Shown piece by piece: positions 1 to 5,204 of a DNA stretch of 5,204 nucleotides. The stretch covers positions 1 to 5,204 of the forward strand of contig JACWAG010000265.1 in assembly GCA_014874425.1 (NCBI GenBank). Direction: 5' to 3'. The notes beneath the pieces are model-generated. The model ran no database searches, was not told the origin of the DNA, and saw only the letters and a program-made list of their open reading frames with translations. Both the position numbers and the translations under genes were made by a program. Every line of letters starts with the position of its first letter. The first letter of the stretch is position 1. Source of the DNA: Syntrophaceae bacterium. Lineage in GTDB: Bacteria > Desulfobacterota > Desulfomonilia > Desulfomonilales > Desulfomonilaceae.

Positions 1-879
1 CCTGCTACCACATTTCTGGCCAGAGTTTAACTGCAAGCCGGCCTGGATATCCATATAGTTGAGATAATTAGGCCAGATTCCAAAATTCATACGGGTGTAA
101 CCGCCTAATGTCAGATCGGGGAACATATTGCCAAAACCAAATGGAAGCACTGCCTGCGCATGGGCGCCAAGAGTTGGAACCAGTTCGTCTAGAGTTGTGT
201 TGTAATACTGATAACCCATAGGAGTACTCTTGATAGAAGTAGTTGATACTGAACCGGGCCAATATTGTCCGTCGATGTCATTTATTGACAAACGTAGATC
301 GATGTATCTGAGTTCGCCCTGCATACCCGCAGCGTGTCCCGGTCCCGTCAGGAAATCAAGATCGTATCCAAAACCGAACTGAGCGGTTTGCATCTGAGAC
401 TTGATCAAAGAACCTTTTGGGAAAACCACCACCTGATTCGTGGTGCTAAAATTGGTAGCAGCATTTACGTATCCAGGTAGTTGGGTCAGCCTCATGTCCT
501 TCTGAAGTATATTTTGCGATTGATATAGTTCCGGGACACTTCCAAAGACCCTAAGCATGTGGTGTTCAAGAGGGCGTATGGTCGCATAAACACGGTATGT
601 CTGATTGTCCTGGGGTAGTCCCAGATCGTCTCGGAGTTGGTTAATCGTGCCGAAACCTGCGCTCTGCTGGTCGTACCCCATCGTTCCCCATATCCAGCTA
701 TACATGAACTCAGAGCCGATAGACCAGGGGGCTAAGTAGTCCAGCGTGTCCGCGGAGGTTATTCCGCACCCCAAAATCATAGTCGAAATTGTACAAAAGG
801 CTATCCACACTTGAAGATATGAAGTTCCCTTGCCATTAGCCTTAGTTTTCTTCTTTTTCCCTAGGTTTTGAGAGCCCAT
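1..879 (-). CDS. Secreted, probable outer-membrane beta-barrel protein; 3' end beyond the left edge
   Basis: An open frame of 293 codons runs from ATG at 879-877 to the window edge with no stop, so the C-terminus is missing. The start follows AGAGAGG with 6 bases to the ATG. The N-terminus has a long basic stretch (KKKKTK, residues 8-13) and a hydrophobic core (about 22-37). Two cleavages are possible: signal peptidase I after T-S-A (41-43), or signal peptidase II at C38 in I-L-G-C, a weak lipobox. The mature part is rich in Tyr, Trp, Phe and Gly and has alternating-polarity segments split by turns (about 166-177, 184-199, 235-247, 255-267, 275-285), as expected of beta-barrel strands. I do not recognise the family. 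It follows the PCP gene by 51 bp on the same strand, so it is probably co-transcribed, and a role in carrying polysaccharide across the outer membrane is an inference from context. It might instead be an outer-membrane lipoprotein of unrelated function. Confidence 0.8.
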   Translation of the reverse strand, partial: MGSQNLGKKKKTKANGKGTSYLQVWIAFCTISTMILGCGITSADTLDYLAPWSIGSEFMYSWIWGTMGYDQQSAGFGTINQLRDDLGLPQDNQTYRVYATIRPLEHHMLRVFGSVPELYQSQNILQKDMRLTQLPGYVNAATNFSTTNQVVVFPKGSLIKSQMQTAQFGFGYDLDFLTGPGHAAGMQGELRYIDLRLSINDIDGQYWPGSVSTTSIKSTPMGYQYYNTTLDELVPTLGAHAQAVLPFGFGNMFPDLTLGGYTRMNFGIWPNYLNYMDIQAGLQLNSGQKCGSR

Positions 880-930
880 AGCGATCCTCTCTTTCACCAA
901 TCTTTTTAAGAACCGGTTGATTTCCAACAA

Positions 931-2538
931 TCAGCGTCTCACAAATGAAGCCATGTCATTTTGAAAGTCTACTGGGTGCGATGTCGGTCCTCCGTGGAAA
1001 GAAGACTGACCGTAATACTGTCCCGCAGATGGACTACCATAGGAGTTGTTCATGGTCCCAACGTACGATCCTGACGGTGGCCTGCCTCTCCCCCCGTTCC
1101 CGGAGGAGAACAGACTGGCCAATAGAGCGTCTTTGAGATCCGCTATTTTGCCAAGCAAGGGTTTCGATGTTACAAAAGGATTTTCATTGATAACTGAAAG
1201 ACCATCGTTCAGGAAATACCACTTCGCCCCACTGGCCAACATGCCTGATGATTTACTCATGTCTTTATGTTCTTCGGTCATTTCCGATTTAGGCTGAGGG
1301 TTGCTTTCGAAATCTTTCTTCTGAGCTACAAGCATGTCTTTATCATTACTGAGGTATTTGATCTGCTCGGACAGATATTGTCTCATTAGGCCCTTTACTC
1401 CGTCGATTTGAAAATTTATTGACTTGATTTCATGACTTTGTGGTGTGAAGCGAGCTTCGAGTGAGCCACGTTCAATTTCAAGCTGAATAATTTTATCCTG
1501 GAATCTTGAGAGGTTGGCAAATATTGGGCTATTTGGGTCTAAAGAAAAAGAGCTTATTGAGCCATTGTTAGACTCCATAAGGTTTATTGCCAGTTGATAA
1601 TCATTCAATAATAGATCGAGTTTCTTTATTTTCTCATTAAGGCTTTGGAGAGCCTTCTGATTTTGGGCATTCTCTGTAACTTCGGTGGGGACAGGAAATT
1701 GTGGTTTTCCCGTTTCCTTTGATCGAGCCGCAACAACTCTTCTCAGGTCCACATAGGAACTTATATAATCGAGCAGAACCCCTTTTAAGAGTTGGGGATC
1801 AGGACCGGTAAGTTTTATGGCTACCCCATTCTGACCACCGTAAAAGTCCGGTTCAAAAGTTATTGACTTGGAGAGCCAGGATTCAAAATCAACAGGGGTC
1901 TTGTAAAAGTCTTTCTTGACCAACATCGGATTAACCACTGTAGACTGGGAAAAAAGGCTGTCAACAGCGTTCTCGTCAACTTTGTTGAAAAGACTCATAG
2001 GGTCGACAGTGGCGAAATATCTACTCGACAAAACGGAAGCTGTTTTAGGGTTTTGCAGGAGGGACAGTTCCCTCATTGGGGACCAGTTTTCTTTTTTGAG
2101 GGCCGTTCTATCACCAATAATGAATACCAGTCTGGTTTCAACTGTATATGACTGTTTACCCAAAAGATACAAACCGATGATCAAACACAACAAAGCCAGC
2201 GCAATCAGAATTAACATATTGTGTTTGGGAAGAATTTGATAACGTTTCTTGATTGCCTCAAGCGTTGTGACTTCACTTGCGCGTTTTTCAACAACCGGTT
2301 TCTCAGGTTTCTCATGACACTCCTGCAGGTCAGGTTGTTGAGGCCTTTCTTGATTCTCTGGCGGCGCTGGAGGGCTGGGCTCAAGCTCCGTCTCGCCAAA
2401 CTCTAGATCATCCAGGGGGCTCGTTATTTCTAATACCCTGTCCAAGACTTCAGGCATGAATTCCGTTGTCCTGGCAGACTCTTCGTCCCCTGTGCGCCGT
2501 GGAGTGGCCATTTCGAGAGTCTTTTTTCTGGTTATCAT
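931..2538 (-). CDS. Wzz/GumC-like polysaccharide co-polymerase (chain-length/export protein), atypical tails
   Basis: This 535-residue protein is probably an inner-membrane polysaccharide co-polymerase that sets chain length or couples synthesis to export. ATG at 2538 is preceded by TGAGGA with 9 bases between; the in-frame Met10 has no comparable ribosome site. Regions in order: an acidic, Pro/Glu-rich N-tail (1-106), basic residues and one membrane helix (107-127), a Wzz-type start YTVETRLVF (131-139), a segment V-A-I-K-L-T-G-P-D-P followed by LLDYISSYVDLR (239-266), a coiled coil (about 287-412) containing RFTPQSHEI (363-371), which resembles the R-Y-T-x-x-H-P motif of GumC/Wzc proteins, and a Gly/Ser/Pro/Tyr-rich tail (about 480-535) with Y492, Y500, Y508 and Y509. 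Known relatives normally have a second membrane helix after the coiled coil; I see none, only a short apolar stretch near 468-478. The partner ATPase is encoded divergently. The superfamily call is firm, the exact pathway unknown. Confidence 0.85.
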   Translation of the reverse strand: MITRKKTLEMATPRRTGDEESARTTEFMPEVLDRVLEITSPLDDLEFGETELEPSPPAPPENQERPQQPDLQECHEKPEKPVVEKRASEVTTLEAIKKRYQILPKHNMLILIALALLCLIIGLYLLGKQSYTVETRLVFIIGDRTALKKENWSPMRELSLLQNPKTASVLSSRYFATVDPMSLFNKVDENAVDSLFSQSTVVNPMLVKKDFYKTPVDFESWLSKSITFEPDFYGGQNGVAIKLTGPDPQLLKGVLLDYISSYVDLRRVVAARSKETGKPQFPVPTEVTENAQNQKALQSLNEKIKKLDLLLNDYQLAINLMESNNGSISSFSLDPNSPIFANLSRFQDKIIQLEIERGSLEARFTPQSHEIKSINFQIDGVKGLMRQYLSEQIKYLSNDKDMLVAQKKDFESNPQPKSEMTEEHKDMSKSSGMLASGAKWYFLNDGLSVINENPFVTSKPLLGKIADLKDALLASLFSSGNGGRGRPPSGSYVGTMNNSYGSPSAGQYYGQSSFHGGPTSHPVDFQNDMASFVRR

Positions 2539-2560
2539 TATTCGAATTCCTCAGAAACTG

Positions 2561-2583
2561 CTTGTCGCCGTTTCGCGATCAAG
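2561..2583 (-). promoter_or_regulatory. Bulged stem-loop / dyad in the leader of the PCP gene
   Basis: CTTGTCGC (2561-2568) pairs with GCGA-T-CAAG (2575-2583): an 8-bp stem with one unpaired base (2579) around a 6-base loop. On the minus strand it lies between the predicted transcript start (about 2618) and the PCP ribosome site (2552-2548), ending 8 bases before that site. It could be an RNA hairpin that affects translation or a protein-binding DNA dyad. No T-run follows it on the minus strand, so it is not a normal terminator. Its function is unknown and chance pairing is possible. Confidence 0.35.
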
Positions 2584-2624
2584 ACAATTTCACTTAAAGT
2601 CATTCGCATACGGCTATGGCTGGA

Positions 2625-2653
2625 ATGTTACTAAAAAGATTCTAAAATGTCAA
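2625..2653 (-). promoter_or_regulatory. Candidate sigma70 promoter for the PCP / barrel genes
   Basis: On the minus strand a perfect -35 box TTGACA (2653-2648) is followed after 17 bases by TAACAT (2630-2625), which matches TATAAT at 4 of 6 positions including the first, second and last. Transcription would start near 2618, giving a leader of about 80 bases. The -35 box lies inside one arm of the inverted repeat shared with the opposite promoter. It is predicted from sequence only. Confidence 0.5.
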
Positions 2654-2734
2654 TATGTTAATTTCAATAGCTAATGTGATAATTGATATTGACATTATAT
2701 CTTGCTGTAGTATAAACTATTTTCTAATATTGAC
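2646..2734. repeat. Inverted repeat plus third copy of ATATTGAC; candidate operator set
   Basis: AATGTCAATAT (2646-2656) and ATATTGACATT (2686-2696) form a perfect 11-bp inverted repeat with a 29-bp gap. A third copy, ATATTGAC (2727-2734), has the same orientation as the second. A poorer copy, TTCAATAG, lies at 2663-2670. The TTGAC cores are centred at 2651 (minus), 2691 and 2732, so they are 40 and 41 bp apart, close to four helical turns. The first two arms contain the -35 boxes of both divergent promoters, and the matching bases extend beyond the hexamers. The third copy is not a -35 box for any -10 I can see. This fits binding sites for one regulator, but the region is AT-rich, so chance similarity is possible. 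Confidence 0.45.
2689..2716 (+). promoter_or_regulatory. Candidate sigma70 promoter for the ATPase / glycosyltransferase / heparinase-like genes
   Basis: TTGACA (2689-2694) is a perfect -35 box, followed after 16 bases by TATAAA (2711-2716), which matches the -10 consensus at 5 of 6 positions. Transcription would start near 2723, giving a leader of about 27 bases that contains the GTGAGG ribosome site (2738-2743). Of the two divergent promoters this is the closer match to consensus. It is predicted from sequence only. Confidence 0.6.
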
Positions 2735-2749
2735 CTTGTGAGGCCATAA

Positions 2750-3406
2750 ATGATCAAGTTGTTCACTTCTTCCCACGTCGACCAGATGCATAGATTGCAG
2801 TGGGCTTTGTTCCAGGCCGAAGCTGTTAAGGAACCTTGCGTTGTTCAAATAACCTCTTCGCGTTTTGGGGAAGGAGTAACAACTGTTACACTCGGACTGG
2901 CCGCCTCTATGGCGCGCCTGTTTGGGCCTGATTCAACAGTAGTGGTAGAAGCAAACCTTAGAAAGCCTGGGTTGCATGAGGCGTTGGGTGTAATCCCCAG
3001 AGTTCCTATAATTAACCTATTAGAAACCGGCATTGGTTCTCTTGACGCTGTTATCAAGATTGAAGACTACGGGTTTTCCGTTCTCTCAGCCGGGGCGGCC
3101 CCTATGGAGAGCGGTTACCGAGGGCCTGAATCTTATCTGGAAAATCTAAGGAAGCTTTTTGACGACCTGGGGGCTCGTTACAAGTTTATCCTGGTGGATT
3201 CTCCGCCAGTAATCCCTTTTGTGGACAGCGATATTGTAGCCGGTTCTGTGGATTCAGTAGTTATAGTCGTTGAAGCTAATTCTACCAAGGCTGAAGTTCT
3301 AGATGTTACTATCAATCGTCTTAAATCGGTAGATGCCCATATTGCCGGGTTGATTTTAAATAAACGCGTCTTCTACATCCCGAAATGGTTGTATAGATTT
3401 ATGTAA
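2750..3406 (+). CDS. BY-kinase-like (CpsD/CapB-type) ATPase lacking the Walker A lysine
   Basis: This 218-residue cytoplasmic protein has the length and order of stand-alone bacterial tyrosine-kinase domains that partner PCPs. ATG at 2750 follows GTGAGG with 6 bases between. Visible motifs are a degenerate Walker A (S37 to T45, with G40-E41-G42-V43-T44-T45, where Val replaces the invariant Lys), a degenerate Walker A' (V-V-V-E67-A-N69-L-R71-K-P, where Glu and Asn replace the usual two Asp) and an intact Walker B (I-L-V-D150-S-P-P, then D159 and D161). L-I-L-N204-K-R follows near the C-terminus. The tail FYIPKWLYRFM has only two tyrosines, not the usual Tyr cluster. The N-terminal D-Q-M-H-R-L-Q-W-A-L resembles the E-x-x-R oligomerisation segment. 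It may be a weak kinase, an ATPase with another nucleotide-binding mode, or a pseudokinase scaffold for the PCP. It is first gene of the rightward block. Confidence 0.85.
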   Translation: MIKLFTSSHVDQMHRLQWALFQAEAVKEPCVVQITSSRFGEGVTTVTLGLAASMARLFGPDSTVVVEANLRKPGLHEALGVIPRVPIINLLETGIGSLDAVIKIEDYGFSVLSAGAAPMESGYRGPESYLENLRKLFDDLGARYKFILVDSPPVIPFVDSDIVAGSVDSVVIVVEANSTKAEVLDVTINRLKSVDAHIAGLILNKRVFYIPKWLYRFM

Positions 3407-3425
3407 TCGTTGTTGTCGGGAGCCA

Positions 3426-4628
3426 ATGAATAGGAATACACCACGCATTCTCATGCTGACTCACAGCGTATATTCCCGGGATATTCGCGTTCGCCGTTAC
3501 GCCGAATATCTGGTGAACGATGGGTATTTGGTGGACATCATTTGTTTGGCCACTGAAGACAACACTCCCCAATCAAAAGACCCGAGCATTCGCGTTTATC
3601 CGTTACCTATGATAAGACGTCGTCGTGAAAAGTTGGGCCATTTGATTGATTGGGGAATGTCCATTCTGTTCATGTTCTGGTCCGTAAACAAGCTCAGTTT
3701 TCAACATCGCTATGATTTGATTCATGTCCACAATATGCCGGATGTGCTGGTCTTTTGCGCGCTGTTTCAGAGGTTGATGGGTGTTCCTGTCATACTTAAT
3801 ATCCATGACGCCATCCCTGAACTTGCGCAATCAAAATTAGGTATAGGCCCTGATCATTTTGTTGTGAAAATCCAAAGCGTCCTGGAAAAATTGTCCATCC
3901 GATTCAGTAACCATGTGATAACCGCCACCGAATCTTTCAAGAAAAAGCTTATTGAGCGAGGAACGTCCAACAAAGAAATCACTGTGATTACAAATTTTCC
4001 GGACGAACGACTATTTGACTCACGGGGTACGCTCCGGGTCAGAAACCCTGATGACGGGAACTTCATCATTCTTTATGTCGGGACAGTCGCATTCAGATAT
4101 GGTCTGGAAACCGTTGTAAGAGCATTGCCTGCCCTTCGGGCAAAAATTCCTGGTATCAGGTTACAGGTATTTACAAAAATAAAAGACGAAGGGAAGGCAT
4201 TGTCACATTGCTTGCAATTAGCTATTGATCTTGGGGTTGACGATCTTTTTGAGGTAAATGATCCTGTGCCTCTTGAAGAAATGCCGTCTATAATGGCAAA
4301 TGCGGATATTGGAGTTTACCCTGCACTTAAAGACTGCCACATGGATCATGCCCTCTCGCTCAAAATTCCGGAGATGGTTAATATGGAGCTACCGATCGTC
4401 TCTTCCAGATTGACGGTCCTCGAAGAACTTTACGGCGACGAGTGCATAGCTTTTGTGGAAGCTGGAAATATATCCCAATTGGTTGATAAAATATTGGAGC
4501 TTTATGAATTCCCTGAGAAACGTAAAGCTTACGCTACCAAGGCAAAAGCAAAGGGTCTTGGCATGACATGGAAAGGCCAGTATCCAATTTACCGAGACTT
4601 GGTAGACAGATTAATCCACAAACAATAA
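3426..4628 (+). CDS. Family 4 (GT-B) glycosyltransferase
   Basis: This 400-residue protein probably transfers a sugar from a nucleotide donor to a lipid-linked EPS intermediate at the cytoplasmic face of the membrane; donor and acceptor cannot be read from the sequence. The N-domain begins RILMLTHSVYSRDIRVRR (7-24) and contains DLIHVHNMPD (97-106) and LNIHDAIPEL (124-133). The C-domain begins ILYVGT (215-220) and contains ADIGVYPAL (293-301) and K313-I-P-E316, followed by LPIVSS. E316 fits the second Glu of the GT4 E-x7-E motif; the first position is H308. The usual G-x-G donor loop appears as V-F-T-K-I-K (248-253). A short apolar stretch (about 74-85) may bind membrane. ATG at 3426 follows GGGAG with only 3 bases between, which is tight, but it places the beta-1 strand correctly. 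The ATPase gene ends 19 bp upstream, so the two are probably one operon. Confidence 0.9.
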   Translation: MNRNTPRILMLTHSVYSRDIRVRRYAEYLVNDGYLVDIICLATEDNTPQSKDPSIRVYPLPMIRRRREKLGHLIDWGMSILFMFWSVNKLSFQHRYDLIHVHNMPDVLVFCALFQRLMGVPVILNIHDAIPELAQSKLGIGPDHFVVKIQSVLEKLSIRFSNHVITATESFKKKLIERGTSNKEITVITNFPDERLFDSRGTLRVRNPDDGNFIILYVGTVAFRYGLETVVRALPALRAKIPGIRLQVFTKIKDEGKALSHCLQLAIDLGVDDLFEVNDPVPLEEMPSIMANADIGVYPALKDCHMDHALSLKIPEMVNMELPIVSSRLTVLEELYGDECIAFVEAGNISQLVDKILELYEFPEKRKAYATKAKAKGLGMTWKGQYPIYRDLVDRLIHKQ

Positions 4629-4685
4629 CTCTCTTTATTTTCAAAAGCTTTCTGTCTAACCTTCCATACTGTAAACTCAAAAAGA

Positions 4686-5204
4686 ATGAATCTTAATGCT
4701 TGGAAATATCGATACCGGCGTTTTAGGAGCTTGAGTCTCAGTGATTTGACTAGACGACGCGAAATCTGGCTTTGGAGAAAAGAGTTGGTTAAATTCGTGA
4801 AAGAGGGGCGCCACCCGATTACCGACTCGAATATAGACAAATGGGTTAATTCCCGACGCATTTCGATGGGAAACGGAAACCTTGATACGGGGTCGACAAA
4901 TTCAGACATCCTGAAAGCCTTTCCTAAGGCATTCCTGGCTGATAATGATTTCTGGAAAACATTTGAAAGGTTATATCCAGCGGAAAGGGAACAATTAATA
5001 ACTTTTGCTCTCTCTGCCATCAACGGGCGCATAGAACTTTTTGGATGGAAACAGGTGTCCGTTTTGATTCCGTCGCTGGAATTTAGAGATATCGCGGCGA
5101 CCGAAATAAAGCGTGGATGGAGTTCTTCCTATTACTGGGACGTCAATTTCTATCAAAGCAAAAACCACCCCGACTTTGACATCAAATGGCTCTGGGAACT
5201 AGAA
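4686..5204 (+). CDS. Heparinase II/III-family protein, N-terminal part; 3' end beyond the right edge
   Basis: An open frame of 173 codons reaches the edge without a stop. The opening R-F-R-S-L-S-L-S-D-L-T-R-R (12-24) resembles the RLRSMSPAEI-type start of heparinase II/III-like proteins in EPS loci. Residues 113-121 (N-G-R-I-E-L-F-G-W) followed by H-P-D-F-D-I-K-W-L-W-E-L (161-172) match the pattern of the alpha-helical N-domain, where an L-F-G motif precedes D-x-K-x-x-W-E-L-x-R. Family members cleave acidic polysaccharides by beta-elimination; here a role in trimming or modifying the EPS is inferred from context. The catalytic part is outside the window, and I see no signal peptide. ATG 4686 is the first start after the glycosyltransferase stop, with only an A-rich AAAAAGA upstream. 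The 57-bp gap holds no clear promoter or terminator, so it is probably the third gene of the operon. Confidence 0.75.
   Translation, partial: MNLNAWKYRYRRFRSLSLSDLTRRREIWLWRKELVKFVKEGRHPITDSNIDKWVNSRRISMGNGNLDTGSTNSDILKAFPKAFLADNDFWKTFERLYPAEREQLITFALSAINGRIELFGWKQVSVLIPSLEFRDIAATEIKRGWSSSYYWDVNFYQSKNHPDFDIKWLWELE

Noticed and set aside
68..262. Minus-strand open frame of 64 codons
   Set aside because: It is in a different frame inside the barrel gene, which is open from 879 to the left edge with a signal peptide and ribosome site.
911..918. Palindrome AACCGGTT between the PCP and barrel genes
   Set aside because: Only 8 bp with no extension and no T-run; neither a terminator nor a convincing operator.
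1916..2239. Plus-strand open frame of 107 codons
   Set aside because: It is antisense to the PCP coding region, and its protein shows no recognisable features.
2297..2314. Tandem copy of GGTTTCTCA
   Set aside because: It is a 9-bp duplication coding for E-K-P-E-K-P in the low-complexity N-tail of the PCP. Only two units are present, so it is not a regulatory repeat or array.
2592..2600. Short dyad ACTTAAAGT in the PCP leader
   Set aside because: A 4-bp arm around one base is expected by chance in AT-rich sequence.
4644..4651. Palindrome AAAGCTTT after the glycosyltransferase, considered as a terminator
   Set aside because: It is too short for a stable stem and no T-run follows; the next gene starts 35 bases later in the same direction.
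4589..5032. Minus-strand open frame of 147 codons opposite the heparinase-like gene
   Set aside because: It lies antisense to a frame with recognisable family motifs and has no protein features of its own. It also overlaps the end of the glycosyltransferase gene.
1..5204. CRISPR arrays, tRNA or rRNA genes, insertion sequences, attachment sites
   Set aside because: No regularly spaced repeats, transposase-like frames or RNA gene signatures were seen in either strand.

Overview
The window looks like part of an exopolysaccharide (EPS) synthesis and export locus of a Gram-negative bacterium. Evidence for an outer membrane is an aromatic-rich beta-barrel-like protein with a signal peptide. Evidence for EPS is a polysaccharide co-polymerase (PCP), a small BY-kinase-like ATPase, a family-4 glycosyltransferase and the N-terminal part of a heparinase II/III-like protein. 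The style of the split PCP and ATPase, the ATPase C-terminus (FYIPKWLYRFM) and the middling GC content remind me of Desulfobacterota/Myxococcota-type EPS loci. That placement is a guess from memory, not a result.

Layout: two gene blocks diverge from a 211-bp AT-rich control region (2539-2749). Leftwards (minus strand) run the PCP gene (2538-931) and, 51 bp later, a gene for a secreted, probably outer-membrane beta-barrel protein (879 to the left edge, incomplete; no recognised family). Rightwards (plus strand) run the BY-kinase-like ATPase (2750-3406), a GT4 glycosyltransferase (3426-4628, 19 bp later) and a heparinase II/III-like protein (4686 to the right edge, incomplete, 57 bp later).

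The control region holds two divergent sigma70-like promoters. Both -35 boxes (TTGACA) sit inside the arms of a perfect 11-bp inverted repeat, AATGTCAATAT / ATATTGACATT. A third ATATTGAC lies just downstream of the rightward promoter. The three TTGAC cores are 40 and 41 bp apart, which suggests one regulator could control both blocks. A bulged stem-loop lies in the leftward leader.

Inferred cooperation: the glycosyltransferase adds a sugar during repeat-unit assembly on the cytoplasmic side. The PCP and ATPase would control polymer length or export at the inner membrane. The barrel may help passage across the outer membrane, and the heparinase-like protein may trim or modify the polymer. The most unusual features are an ATPase without the Walker A lysine and a PCP with a roughly 106-residue cytoplasmic N-tail, no visible second membrane helix and a Gly/Ser/Tyr-rich C-tail. 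Together they suggest that the usual PCP/tyrosine-kinase phosphorylation switch is altered or lost here.
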